A stretch of DNA of 64,000 bases from Morella rubra (GCA_003952965.2 CM025855.1:12432483-12496482), one strand, 5' to 3'; positions 13,455 to 24,840 are shown, counted from the stretch's first letter. Made by a program: numbers and translations. The notes: generated by a model not told the origin, from the sequence alone.

Positions 13455-13858
13455 TGTAGACTTCATGATCCATACCCTGAAGTCAAGATTTGCAGCTAGC
13501 AAATCTTGCAGCACGCATGCAACTCCATTAAATGCTGGAGTCAGGCATCAATTCATTAACTGCAGCAGTTCAACAAGATTTGCACGTAGCTGCAAATCTT
13601 GACAAACTAACATGGTGTTTACACACTCTCCTCCTTCCTCTATAAATCATTAACGTGAATGAGGGAATGGGTGGTGCGAAGTTCAGTGAGTGAAACTGAA
13701 AGAGTGAGAAAGAGAGGTGCTGCAGAGAGGTTGTGAGAGTTGAGAGTTGTAAATTGGTTATTGAAATCAAAGTTCTCTCCTCTGTGGACGTAGGCAATTG
13801 CCAAACCACGTTAAACTTTGCCCTCTGTGTGTTTGTGGTTCTCGTTCTGTGCTCAATA
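13455..13858 (+). repeat. 3' LTR of Tnt1-like element
   Basis: This is a copy of the 5' LTR, differing at roughly 24 sites plus a few short indels by eye. It ends gctcaata and is followed by actgg. Confidence 0.9.
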
Positions 13859-13865
13859 ACTGGCT

Positions 13866-14500
13866 CTATTGATGGCAAGGTCCATGCGGCCATTGCCAAT
13901 TCACATCAATAGTTCCAGATGTCATTTTCAAAGAGTACGCGGGCTGCATATCTACGTATAGCTGCACGGTCAGAACAGATGATGATAAAGTCATTGACAT
14001 AGGCCAAAAAATAGAGGTGTAGAGAGGCAGTGGTATGAGTAAAAAGAGACGAATTAGCCTTAGATGCCATAAAGCCAAGATCAAGCAATTTTTCACAAAG
14101 CTTATAAAACCAAGCCCTAGGCACCTGTTTGAGGCCATAAAGTGCTTTCTAAAACTTGCAAATAAACTGAGGGTGGTCTGGATGCACAAAACTAGGAGGT
14201 TGTTGCATGAAAACTGCCTCAGATAAATCACCATATAAAAAAGCATTTTGAATATCCAATTGATGCAAGTGCCAGTCAGCCTTAACAGCAAGAGAAAGAA
14301 CCAATCGAACTGTACAAGACCGAACTACGAGACTAAAAGTTTCAGTATAATCCAAACCATGTTGCTGATGAAACCCCTTGGCCACCAGACAATCTTTTTT
14401 GCGCTCAACCAAACCATTTGCCAAGTGTTTGGTTTTAAATACCCACTTACAACTGAGGATATTTTGAGAGGGAGAGGGTGGAACAAGCTGCCAGGTCTAA
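13866..14500 (-). pseudogene. C3 reverse transcriptase fragment
   Basis: Copia reverse transcriptase wording is clear: LVAKGFHQQHGLDYTETFS near 14370, LHQLDIQNAFLYGDLSEAVF near 14240 and RAWFYKLCEKLLDLGF near 14100. The fragment stops abruptly at the edge of the Tnt1-like element. It is a fossil. Confidence 0.85.
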
Positions 14501-14502
14501 GT

Positions 14503-14703
14503 TGCAAGTTCTTTCAAAGGCAATTTGGTGAGGTCCTTTGCTTCTTGAATAGCGGTGACTTTGGCTTCCCAAGTCTTTGGTAGTGACCTGAGAACTTTTC
14601 TCACCAAATCGGAGTTAGTGTATATTTTTCCAAGAGCATTTAAACCATTCACAATATTAGTAAATCTAGTAAGCATGTCACTAATGTTTTCATCCGATTT
14701 CAT
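14503..14703 (-). pseudogene. Gag (UBN2-type) fragment of another copia element
   Basis: The wording (LVRKVLRSLPKTWEAKVTAI, EAKDLTKLPLKEL) is that of the UBN2 gag domain of SIRE-like plant copia elements. It abuts the C3 reverse transcriptase fragment directly although gag and RT are normally about 2 kb apart. This shows a second element or a rearrangement here. No ends or target duplication were found. Confidence 0.7.
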
Positions 14704-15213
14704 CTAAACAATTCATAGCTATGAACTAGCATGCAAATATTTGGTTCCGGTTCCATTCCGGTATTGTTAATACAGGAAACAGAACCCGAAATTTTGAAAT
14801 TGGAACCGGATATTCCGGTTTCATTATGTAGGTTTTTTTGGTTAGATGCTTTTAGACCCTAATAAGCCCATTAGACATTTTGGGCTGGAATTTTGCACAA
14901 ATTATTTTGTTATACATCACTCCCAAATTATATTTATATTCTTGGGAAGTTAGTTTTTGAGATAGGGTCTTAAAATGGTCAAAATCGTGCTTAAAATTAT
15001 TAGGCGTACATTTTTAAGTTAAAGAGGTCAACTTCCTCAGTGAAGCACTCGACCTAGGTTGAGGCGGCCGATGTAGAGGTCGATCCGGTCTGTGAACCAG
15101 TCGACCCAACATCGACTGCTTGGTGAAGCAGCAGTTAAATTAATGGCGAATGTGACGTAGGAATTGATAATTCTCGAACATTTACAGCATGAACAAATTG
15201 AATATTACCATTA
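14704..15213. other. Non-coding segment with ccggttcc-type inverted motifs
   Basis: No gene is visible. The first part (14740-14825) has repeated and inverted ggttccgg / ccggatat motifs. The rest is AT-rich, followed by a gtcga-rich patch near 15045-15115. Confidence 0.35.
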
Positions 15214-15663
15214 TTGGGGCTTCTATTGGCACACTGGTGGACCTGGAACTACTTTCGGCTGGCATTTCTTGCCACCTCTTTGACGTCTATAAAATCTCCC
15301 CATGCATGGACTCCATCATCACCCTTTGCCTCCATGCAAATGGACTCTCACCAAATCTTTCCTCTCTCTCTGCACTCTATCATGGACTATGATTCACCAC
15401 CTTCCTCTACTACAATTTCTTTTATCGAAGAACTGACTCCCACCCTTCCTAATAGTCCTCAAAGCTCAGTCTTGGATGACACTGCCTTTGCCCATGCGTG
15501 TTTGGAACCCTTTGCCGAATTGATGGTGGGAAAAAAGGGTAAGAGAACGAAGAAAAAGACCTCAGGGTGGAAAAAATTAGCCGAAGAAGCCACTAATCCA
15601 CCGGGTTCTTCATCCACAAACTTACAAAATTTGGTGAATGAAGTGCTTTTATCCAAGGGCTAG
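15214..15663 (+). CDS. Unrecognised open frame, lysine-rich C-terminus
   Basis: I do not recognise this frame. It reads 149 codons to a stop at 15661-15663. The last third has a basic cluster (KKGKRTKKKTSGWKKL) followed by a short helix-like tail (NLQNLVNEVLL). The first third is low-complexity and could be non-coding; a start at 15382 would give about 93 residues. It lies inside the unassigned segment that splits the C3 reverse transcriptase, so it is probably a relic of a transposon (for instance the end of a LINE first frame) rather than a host gene. Confidence 0.2.
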   Translation: MGLLLAHWWTWNYFRLAFLATSLTSIKSPHAWTPSSPFASMQMDSHQIFPLSLHSIMDYDSPPSSTTISFIEELTPTLPNSPQSSVLDDTAFAHACLEPFAELMVGKKGKRTKKKTSGWKKLAEEATNPPGSSSTNLQNLVNEVLLSKG

Positions 15664-16431
15664 ATTCTTCATCTGCCTCCTTTACCACTTTTTGTGGCTT
15701 CCTCTGTTCCTGGTTGTATTAGCTTTTTGTTGGGTTGCGTTTTTGTTGGCCCTTAGATGACCATTATTCTTTTACTTATTTTGGTGATAAATAAGTAAAA
15801 GAAGACTCAAACTTGTCTTGTAGATACTTTATAAGACAATTGTAAACTCTTAGACACAATTTCAACTTGATTAGCAAGATTACTAACTTGAATAGCAAGC
15901 AAATTAAAATCAGATATAGAAATAGTACTTGAAGAAGATCTAATATTCCTAAAATTATCATTTGACAAAAGCCCCAAAAAATGTGCATTTTTTTTTCGTC
16001 CAACGGTTACACAATTATCATATAACAGTTACCGTTAATACCGTCACCGGCAATGGCAGTTATTGTGCCTTACCGATGCAGTGGCAATGTCAAATTTGTG
16101 ATTCCATCAATTGCAGTGATAGTGACGATTTCACCAGACTCTATTTCTTTGACAGTCAAAGTCCGCACATTTCTTGTAACCGTCTAGACGATCATTTATG
16201 GCAATCATTAATCGTTCGGACAAGTACAAGGTGTGCGGACGGTTTATTAAATTTTTTTTTTCGTTTAGCATTTATGAACCCTTAGAGCCGTTTGAGAATT
16301 AATACGAGGTGCATTACATGATGCTTTACAAGAGAGTGTGAACCTCTTTATATCAGCGTCATGAAGACAAAGCACCCTTTCAACGAAATTCATGAAAAGC
16401 ATTCGCCTATCTGGCAATGTTTGTTGAAACT
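15664..16431. other. Non-coding part of the segment splitting C3
   Basis: No gene or repeat end was found. The sequence is AT-rich with poly-T near 15990 and 16250 and a patch of alternating accgtta motifs near 16020-16070. The right boundary with C3 is approximate. Confidence 0.35.
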
Positions 16432-18210
16432 CTAGATCAGAAAGAGACGTGCAAGTCTGTAGAGTGCATGAAATTCGGCCTGCATTACCTGATGCCAGTC
16501 AGCATGCTTTAAGGCTTCTGTGACCGAGGTAGCCTCAAGTGAACTTGTTGCAATTAAGGTAGCATAAGAGCTAGGTGGAGGCCATAGAATAGGCCCATCG
16601 GTATGGACTTTAGGCTGTCGACAACGCACGAGATAGTGTGGAGCCATAGGAGGGGTAGGTGGAATCTTTGGAAAATTAATGGCAGGTGGGGTAATATGTG
16701 GAGGATCAAAGGTAGAAGGGGTAATATCTGGAGGTATATGAGAAGGAATATTATGTAGAGGACAAGCAAATGCTACGGATGTAGAAACCGAAGGTACAGC
16801 TAAGGATAAAGGGAGAAAGGTATAAGTGGAGGGAGTAGAAATAGGGGTAGCAAGTGTGGGATTCTGAAAAGGAAAAGTACCTTCATCAAAAATAACATTT
16901 TCGTGAAATATAAACATGTGAAGAAGGAATATGATAGCACAGATATCCCTTGGTCAGAACTATAACCAATGAAGATGCATAGTTTGGACCAAAGGTCAAG
17001 CTTATAAGTGTTATAGGGACGGAGATGTGGATAACATGCTGAGCCAAAAACACGCAAGAAAGAGTAGTCAGGGTGTTTGTTAAACAAATGAAAATAAGGA
17101 GTCTGATTTTAAATCATAGGACTGGGAAGTCTATTAATTAAATAGACAGCAGTGTGAAAAGCAACAGCACGAAAAAATTGAGGAATATCAGCTTAAGCTA
17201 AAAGAGCAAGACCAGATTCCACAATGTGGCGATGTTTTCGCTCAATCGTGCCATTTTGTTAATGCATATGAGGACAACTCCTACGATGAGTAATACCGTG
17301 AGAAACCAGAAATGTATTTAAGGAACTAAATTCTCCACCCCAGTCAGATTGAATAGTCATAATTTTTTGATTGAAGAAACATTCTACATTTTTTTTGAAA
17401 AGAAACAAACTATTGAAAAACATCAGACTGACACTGAATAGGAAAAATCCAAGTATATCTACTAAAAGCATCAACAATTGAAAAATAAAATCGAGATCCA
17501 ATTCTAGAAAGCACAGGAGCAGGACCTTAGACATCCATAAACAGGAGCTGAAGAGGTCTTGTGCTGAACAAAAAAGGAACATGAAAAAGGGCAGAAAGGG
17601 GGACTTGGCTTGACAGCATGCTGAACAAAGTCAAAAGCCAGAGGACGACTTGTGACAAAGTAGTTGAAACTGATGCAAAAGAGTGCTAACAATCTTTAAA
17701 GAGGGTGTCCCAAACGCTAATGCCAGTGCAAAGGAGAAGCACGTTCGCCAATTGAGGTAGAAAGAAGATGACTGACACAAGCTTGAGGAGAAGAAGACTG
17801 AGCATACGTGAAGGATGGAATGGTATAGAGCCCATGCCTAGTAGGGCCTTGGAAAAGTAACTTCCCGGTGCAAAGATACTTAACACAGAAAAATTGAGAG
17901 TGAAATTCAAAATAAACAGAATTATCCTCATAAAATTGATGAACATAAATTAAATTTTTGGTAAGTGCAGGAACATGTAAAAGGTTACAAAGAAGAAGAT
18001 TGCCATGAGGAGTAGCAATGGTAGAAGCACCAGTGTGTTGTATCGGCAAGGATGAGACATCTCCAACCCGAACCTGATCAGCACCCATGTACTTAAAGAT
18101 TGCAAAGTAAGGTTAGAGAAATCATTTGTCATATGGTTGGTTGCAACCAAATCTGAATACCACTTGTTATCACCAGCACAAGATGGAAAAGCTGAATAAT
18201 GAGCCTAATA
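16432..18210 (-). pseudogene. C3 protease-integrase-linker fragment
   Basis: Reading leftward there is a protease-like segment (ATNHMTNDFSNLTLQ near 18140), a pre-integrase segment near 17720, integrase wording (SDWGGEFSSLNTFLVSHGI near 17310) and the integrase C-terminal part (FLRVFGSACYPHL near 17060). A Pro/Thr-rich linker then leads to the start of reverse transcriptase (HADWHQVMQAEFHAL near 16500). It is a fossil with many breaks. Confidence 0.82.
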
Positions 18211-18225
18211 AGATGGTGTAAAGGA
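18211..18225. repeat. Target-site duplication, left copy (LINE)
   Basis: The 15-bp sequence agatggtgtaaagga occurs here and again at 30763-30777 immediately after a poly(A) tail. C3 sequence resumes on both outer sides, so it marks the LINE insertion. Confidence 0.9.
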
Positions 18226-18506
18226 GGGGTTGTGAAATTTTTAACTGTACGGATTTTATCGCCATACATGTTCTCGTCCCTCTTACCTCCTTGTGAAGTT
18301 CTTTAGGGTTCATCCATGTTCCATTGAGTTCTTGGTCGTGCCTCTTTGTTCTTTTCCCTTGCCTTCTTGTTTACCGCCTTATCGGTTTCTTCGTTGCCTT
18401 TGTGTTGATTGGCTTCTTGGTGTCCCCTGGTGGTTTTTTTCTATTCTTTCTTTCCTTGCTTGGGTTTTGGCAAGATGACTTCAACTCTTGAGATGGATTG
18501 TTTGGC

Positions 18507-18514
18507 CCAACAGA
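18507..18514. repeat. 8-bp target duplication, left copy (hAT)
   Basis: The sequence ccaacaga here is repeated exactly at 20066-20073. Eight bases is the hallmark length for hAT elements. Confidence 0.92.
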
Positions 18515-20065
18515 CAGGGGTGGAACCAGGGGAGGGTGAAGGGTGGCAGCTGACACCCATTGCTCCCCCCCCAAAAAAAAATTTACATGTAGTTTTTTTT
18601 TTTTAACAGAGGATGGCCTAGGCTCGATACCCATAGGCGTAGGCCAACTTGGGGAGACCCCCATTAGGTCCTGGACGGCCTGGGCCATATCCCCATCAGG
18701 CCTAGGCCATTTATTATTTTGCTTATAGGCAGAGTGAAACGCACTGTTTCACTCTACTTTAAAAAAAAAAAAAAGTGGAAAACCGCGTCCCACTCTCAGA
18801 CTCAGCCCCTACCCGACGACAACACTTAGCCCTTCTCTCTCTCTCACTCGGTTTCTCTGATTCTCTTAGCCCCGACAGCCACAGCTCTCTCTCTGCCCGT
18901 TGCCCACTGGCCACCGCCGACGCTCAGCCGCTCCCCACCGGCCCCAGGTAAACTTTTATTTTACTGATTTAATCTCTCTCTTTCTCTCCCATATCTTGAT
19001 ATCTTCCCTCTTCTCTCTCTCTCTTAGTCTTACTCTCGTTCACTTCAGCTTTCGCCCCTGCCTCCGCCAGCCGCCCACCACCACCGGTCCACCAGCCACT
19101 TCTCTCTCTCTCTCTCTCTCTTTCACAGAATCACGGACATAATGCTCACTTCTCTATTTTTTTTTCCCCGAATTTGATTATTTTGATATAATGATATTTG
19201 CATTGCTAATATTGGGGTTTTTTTTAGAATTGAAATTGATTTGAAAATTGAAATGATTAAATATTTGAATTTGTGGATTGATGTTATGCATCTTTGTTCT
19301 GTGGATTGTGTGATTTGTTTACCAATTAGGGAAAGAAAAAAAAAAAGGGCTTCCCTATGTAAGATAGCACACTACAGTTTTCATTATGCTGTTAGATTGT
19401 AGTCCTTTTAGTTTTCATTTTCACTTTCACTTGTAATTGAATTGTTACAGAGGTTGATTGTGACTAGTTGTTGTGCTAGCGAAATTTTTTAGTCTTTGTT
19501 TGTTGTGGCCTTGTGGGCCTATGGCTGCTTGCTTCATGAACTTGTAAATTCTTAATTCTTTTCCCTACACTCTATGCTTTGTGTATCAGAGTATTAAACT
19601 TGTTGCATTGTAAAATAATCTCTGTTCATAATTGATAAAATAGTGGGAACTTCTTAATGACAAGATTGATATTTACATCAACATGTGGTCACTGTTTGTT
19701 GCTTGTCCGATCGAGTTTCCCCTTGAGGTCACTGTTTATTGTTGTTGGATTTGTTAGGAAATATTTGGAAATTATGAGTTGATATATTATCGAATATGTT
19801 CTCTTTTGTTTAGATAATGGAAAGGTATTGCACAAAAAACACGAAGCGTGGAGGCATCCAATACTTCTAATGTGGCTGCCAATTGTCACCTCTCAGTAGC
19901 AGTACATAGTACGATACATGTATTTCAATATTTTTAATGTTTTTCGTCTTTAATTTTCGTTATTGTAATTCTAAGACACTTTTTGCATTATGAAGGAAAT
20001 TTTTTTTTGGTCATTTCGCCTTTAAAGTTCGACACCCTTGGATATTAATCCTGGTTCCGCCACTG
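18515..20065. mobile_element. Non-autonomous hAT element, 1551 bp
   Basis: The terminal inverted repeats are caggggtggaaccagg on the left and cctggttccgccactg on the right, 14 of 16 matching as inverted copies. Exact 8-bp target duplications (ccaacaga) flank them. The inside has no transposase. It holds a CT-rich, GC-rich stretch (18780-19135) that looks like a gene promoter or first exon and contains cccaggtaaac, a splice-donor-like site near 18945, then AT-rich DNA. It sits in the LINE first frame, so it is younger than the LINE. The same terminal family produced the MITE at 29988-30220. Confidence 0.92.
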
Positions 20066-20073
20066 CCAACAGA
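20066..20073. repeat. 8-bp target duplication, right copy (hAT)
   Basis: The sequence ccaacaga matches 18507-18514 exactly. Confidence 0.92.
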
Positions 20074-22065
20074 TTCAAGATTTGAAATGGGAGGAGTTAT
20101 ATTCAGTGCTTGCACCTGTCTCTTCGGAGGAAGAGAAAGGTTTGCTGTTGTCCCTGGTTGCTAAGATCATTACTAACAGACCCATTGCTACGTCTGTTGT
20201 CCATGCTACCCTTGCTTGGACCTCTGTTAAGGAGTTTTTGGTTGAAGAGATTGATCCTTTCACCTACCTATTTCATTTTTTGCACGAGGAAGACAGAAGT
20301 TATGTTATGGCTCAAACTCCTTGGAATGAGCGGGGCTAAATTATGGTATACAAGCAATGGAAGTCTGAGAAGGTGCTTCAGGAAATGTCTTTCCGGATAG
20401 TTCCTTTTTGGGGTGCAGGTTCATGGCTAGCCTCGTAATCGTATGGGTGAGGCTAATGCTAAGTATATTGGTCTTAAACTAGGTAAGCTGCTAAAGATGG
20501 ATTCCAACGAGTATTTGGATGATTTGAAGAGAAGCTTTCTGCGTATCATAGTTGAACTTGGTCTTAATAAACCTCTTGTTGCTGGTTTCCCGATTCCTTG
20601 CTTGGGCTTATCCATTGCATGGGTTCAGTCTTGCGAAGTTAGCTGATTTTTGTTACGTGTGTGGACATATTGGACATACCCAGAATTCTTGCTGTGCTGC
20701 TGTGTCTCATGTTGGCGAGCTATTATTTTACTATAAGATGCGTGCTGAATCTGTTAGCCTAAGGCGAGACCCCATTGTTCGTGTTACCCATGTTTCTCGT
20801 CGTGCTTCAGTGGGTAGTGTGGGTGGTGCCTCTAAATCCACTTTGTTGAAGTTGTCTGGTGATGCGTGTTGTAGTCCTTTGGAGTCTCCGTCCATGGTTG
20901 TTCAGAGGCACGTTGCTGTGTCAGATGATGTGTTACGAGTTCCACTCTTGGTTGACCTATCGGGTGGGACTTGCTCATCCATTTCTAATCTAGTGCTTGC
21001 TAATTCATTGGACTCTCCAACGTCGAAGGACTTGTCTTGCCCAAAGGATTTTTTGTCTACCCTTGAGGGACCTCCTGACTTAAAGCTTCGGATTTGTCAA
21101 CCTGATGAGTCTTGGTCCCCCTTGGGTGCATTGAAAGCTGTTCCACCCGATCCGAGTAGGTGTGTGATGTCTTTTTCTAGTCCTGCATTGGAGGCACAGA
21201 AGCCGACAATTCCTGGTTAGAAAAAATCTTCTGGCCGTTTGGACTCTCGTATCGGGTTCAAATCTCCTGGTTTATCTTCTTTTTTGTTCTCTGAGCCTGA
21301 CCCAATGTCTGAGTTTTCTGGGCCTTTACCTCATTTTCATCCTGGTGGCAGTGTTAATTGGCCTATTTCGGGGAGAGCATTCCTTGGGCCTTCTTCCTCT
21401 TTGGGCATTGATAAGGGGAAGCAAGTGGCTAAATCTTCCCCGGGAGTTGCTAGTAAGTTTGAACATGGATTTTTTTGTCCTCCTGGCCCTTTACGCATTG
21501 GGGCTGATTTGGGTCCTGATTTTTCTTGCCGATCGGCTAAAAGAAAATCAGCTCTCCCCCTATCTGAAGAGTTTGACAGAAAATGTGGTGCTTCCCCCCA
21601 TTGTTCTCATATTTAGCGTCCTAGCATCTCTGCACCTTCGGCAGTGGATACATTTGAGCTGGAAGAACACATTACTCTCGCTGTTTTGAAGGCTCGTCAC
21701 TCCAAAATTGCTTTATGTAAACGTCAGTGTCCCAGGAAGTATGTGCTAGTCGATCATGAAGTGGAGGATTCGACAAAGGAGGTATGTTCCCTTTCATCCA
21801 AAATGGGTATAGAGGTGGGCCTTAAGCCACCCCATGTGGATCAATGAGAGGACTTTATTGGAACCACCGCGGAATTGGCCTGGTGGCGGCAGTTCATGAA
21901 CTCCGGTCTCTGGAACGGAAGTATTCTTTGGATTTTTTGTGACTCGCTAAAACTAAAATCTTGAATGTTCAGAGTCCTTTGCAAAGGTTTGGTTTCTTTC
22001 ATTTCATTGATTTTCCTCCTTATGGCCATCGTGGAGACATTGTATTCGCTTGGAAACCAGGGGTC

Positions 22066-22070
22066 GATGT
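22066..22070. repeat. 5-bp target duplication, left copy (solo LTR)
   Basis: The sequence gatgt here and again at 24346-24350 flanks an LTR-like segment. Across it the LINE endonuclease sequence is continuous. Confidence 0.85.
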
Positions 22071-24345
22071 TGTCATACCCCGAGCTTTTAGCATAAAATG
22101 CATGTTGTTTGCTTTTGTTTAGTAGTGTATTAGGGGATACTTAGTGACAAAGTGAGATTTTTAGTACTTGATGAATTAAGTTCAAAACCTTGATTAGGAC
22201 ATGATTTAGTGAGATTTGGAGTTCGCGTGCAACTAGGTTGTTGTTCAGAATGTTGAGGAGCTCGTATTGGATCTATTAATTTTTTATGCTAGTAGGACGT
22301 TATTGTCTCGAAAATCGAACCACATGATTTTTATTCTTTTAATATGTTGAGAGATTATCCACGAGTTTATAATTTAAATTTGAAAACTTTTTATTTTTTG
22401 AAAGCAAGGAGGTCGATTAATCAGAAGCAATTAGGTTGATTTGCGATCATCGGCGGATTAGTGAAGCGACTAGCAAAATTTAGCCATTAAACAGGAGAAA
22501 TTTGGCTACCCTAGAGAGTGACACCTATGAGGGCTAGATAGCACGATGAATTGAAGCTAGAAGCATGACGAATCGAAGCTAGAAGCACTACAAAAAAGAC
22601 TAGGACCTAGGCAGCTCGAGGTGTCGACCACCGGTGAACATAGGTGGCGACTCACCTGAGCTATAGGGTAAATTTTGGCCATAGGCATGCTCAACAGCTG
22701 CTTGGGGTGGTTGGGTGTCATCGCACAATCGATGTAGTCTTTTGAGTCACTGAAGCTAGCCTAGACACGTGTCGCGATGTGACGAACCAAGCTTGCCTAT
22801 AAATAGGGGGTGGCTGGCCATTTACACTTACACCAGCTCCTTTGATAATTGTGAGTTAAACATGAGATTAGTAGTGAAGTGAAGTAAAAGGAAGAAGGAA
22901 GAAATCGATTAAGAGAAGTTTAGCGAAAATCAAGCTCCCTTTGAAGTAAAGTTTAGTTGGTTATCTTTGATAATTGTGAATCTTTTGTCTTTATTATTCT
23001 ATCATCTCTTGATATTATTAATGTTTTTCTATTCTTCCTATCGTTCTTGATATTCTTCGTGTTCTTGACGAAGAACAAGCTCGTCCTTTTGAAAAAGTAT
23101 CATTTTCAAAGTTCAATTTGTTTTCAAGTTGTTTTACAACTTTGATCCATTTCTTTTCAAAATTTCTTTTAAAAGTTGTTTTTCAAAGCTTGAACATATT
23201 TCTTTCCTTATGATTTCAATACTTTTTATGTCAAAATGGTATTTTCTAAGTGGTGATTAAGCCGATTTTTAACTGAGAAATTAAAGTATTGTTTTCTCTC
23301 CATAACACTTTCCTTTGAGAACTGTTTTATAATGTTATGATGATAGAAACGAGTTAAGGTGTTGCATATCATAAATGAGATGTATAAGCGTTGATATGAG
23401 ACATGTACACTTAACTTGTATGTTGGAAAGGAATATTTTGATGTTCAAGTATGGTTAAGATGTTGCATATTATGAATGATATGCGTAGACGTTGACATGA
23501 GACATGCATACTTAACGTAATACTGTGCACAAGAGGATGTGTTCATGTTGTGACATTCTGGCCTCTCCGTCGTACGCGGAAAGATCCTTTGTTAGGATAA
23601 CTTACTATAGGAGTTTGAGGCCATATTGTGCTCTGGGAGTACTACTGCAAAGATACGAACGGTTACTTGTAACCCGTCACTCTGGCCAAGTGATTCACTC
23701 TGGGAGTGAGAGTAGTGGTGATTGAGAATGGAAAAAAGAAAAGATCATTTTTTAGAAAACTGAGTCTTTTCATTTACTTTCTTTTTCTGTTGAGATTTTA
23801 TTGTTGAACGGGTTTCTTCAATATCTTTTATTGTATCTGCTATTCTATTGTACTAACCGCTGGCTTTACTGAGTCATTTGGACTCACCCTTGTTTGTTAA
23901 ATTCTTTTAGCAGATGTCTGAAGCATGTTTAAGTGAGTTTACAAAGGTCATACGACGTGGATGGACCATTCTGGTGTTATCATTTCGTGCCTATGTCACT
24001 AATGATTTAGACGTTCTGATAGAAGACCAGGGTCATAGGTGGATTACCCCGAACTCAAATGACTATGTCAGCATGTCCGACCAACTTAAGTGACTATGAT
24101 GGCAAGGAGTAGAGGTTTTTTTTTCTTAGTTTTTTTGCTCTAGTTTTCTTTTTGTACTGTAGTATGTACATTATAAGAAGTGGGTTCTCTTTTGTAATAC
24201 TTTGGTATTAATAAAAGGTGTTACTCGTGTTTTTCTTAGTATTTTGTTGCTTTGTCGATCTCCCATAGGCCGTAACCTCAGTTTTAATAGCTATGTCCAT
24301 TACTATAAGACAACGCTTGAAGTCTTCACGATCCAGGCTATTACA
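22071..24345. repeat. Solo LTR, 2275 bp, in the LINE endonuclease
   Basis: It starts tgtcatacccc and ends gctattaca (TG...CA), with an exact 5-bp target duplication (gatgt). A TATA-like cctataaatagggg is near 22797. There is no coding inside, so this is what remains after recombination between two LTRs. The start resembles plant Ty3/gypsy LTRs, but I cannot fix the family. It is younger than the LINE. Confidence 0.85.
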
Positions 24346-24489
24346 GATGTCGAGTTGATTTCGAGCTCTCCAAATTTTGTTAACATGTTGATGTATTCAA
24401 ATCCTCCAAATACCCCATGGCTTGTTTCTTGTGTTTACGTTCCTACAAGGTGGCATCTTCGAGACAATTTCTCCAAATACCCCGCCTTC

Positions 24490-24840
24490 GCGAATTTCAG
24501 CTCCCCCCCCCCCATTCGAACTTCACGAAAATCACTCCTCTCCCCCTTCGCGTTTCACTGAAATCCCTCCCCCTTCACGAATTTCAGCTCCCCTCCCCCC
24601 TTTGTGAATTTCGGCTCCCCCCCCCAATTCGAACTTCACGAAAATCACTCCCATTCTCCCCCTTCGCAAAAACAAAACCTAACCCTAAGCTGCCACTTGC
24701 CATCGCCGCCGCCAGTCCCCCCTAAGCTGCCACCGTTCGCCGTCGCCTTTGCACCGAAGCATCCTCTCTCTAAGAACCCTAAGCTACCCACGGTCTCTCT
24801 CTCTCTCTCTTTAACTCTCTCTCACAGACTCTCATAAGTC
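24490..24840. repeat. C-rich repeats and CT microsatellite
   Basis: Units like cgaatttcagctcccc alternate with gaacttcacgaaaatcactc, repeated two to three times at 24495-24655. They are followed by a GC-rich stretch and a CT run at about 24796-24812. Together they look like the promoter or 5' leader of a transcribed unit. Confidence 0.6.

Larger units (their letters stand above)
8351..13858 (+). mobile_element. Tnt1-like (Tork lineage) copia element, both LTRs, broken
   Basis: The element has both LTRs (8351-8755 and 13455-13858), a tRNA-Met-type primer-binding site at 8758-8769 and a polypurine tract at 13441-13454. The flanks attgg and actgg are a 4-of-5 target duplication. The body reads gag, protease, integrase, reverse transcriptase, RNase H. 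The wording of the integrase and reverse transcriptase (PRTPQHNGVAERMNRTIVE, DEEFGYRLWDPEAKK, PVVKMTSIRVVLGLVASLDL) closely matches tobacco Tnt1 as I remember it. By eye the LTRs differ at about 6 percent, which suggests an insertion of a few million years, older if the plant mutates slowly. Structurally near-complete, but the coding part has several breaks. Confidence 0.92.
18474..21847 (+). pseudogene. LINE first frame (gag-like, CCHC), split by hAT
   Basis: The start (MTSTLEMDCLAQQ, 18474-18512) is cut by the hAT element and resumes after 20065 with IQDLKWEELYSVLAP. This is the DUF4283-type RNA-binding frame of plant L1 elements, which coats the LINE RNA. A CCHC knuckle (CYVCGHIGHTQNSC) lies near 20652-20693. 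The remainder (20700-21847) is a Ser/Pro-rich tail. There are frame changes near 20337-20440 and around 21220 and 21620, so it no longer encodes one protein. Confidence 0.85.
21848..24470 (+). pseudogene. LINE endonuclease fragment, split by a solo LTR
   Basis: The AP-endonuclease-like domain nicks target DNA in L1 elements. The first piece (21848-22070) includes NHRGIGLVAAVHELRSL and ends in FAWKPGVDV. After the solo LTR it resumes at 24351 with ELISSSPNFVNMLMYSNPPN and PWLVSCVYVP, and runs to about 24470, where the CACTA segment begins. The C-terminal part of the domain is missing. The frame has stops and is not functional. Confidence 0.8.

Noticed and set aside
22586-22600. cactacaaaaaa, which looks like the left end of the CACTA element
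   Set aside because: It lies inside the solo LTR 22071-24345, which has its own exact target duplication. Beyond the first dozen bases it does not resemble the right terminus, and such an element would have to contain uninterrupted LINE endonuclease sequence.
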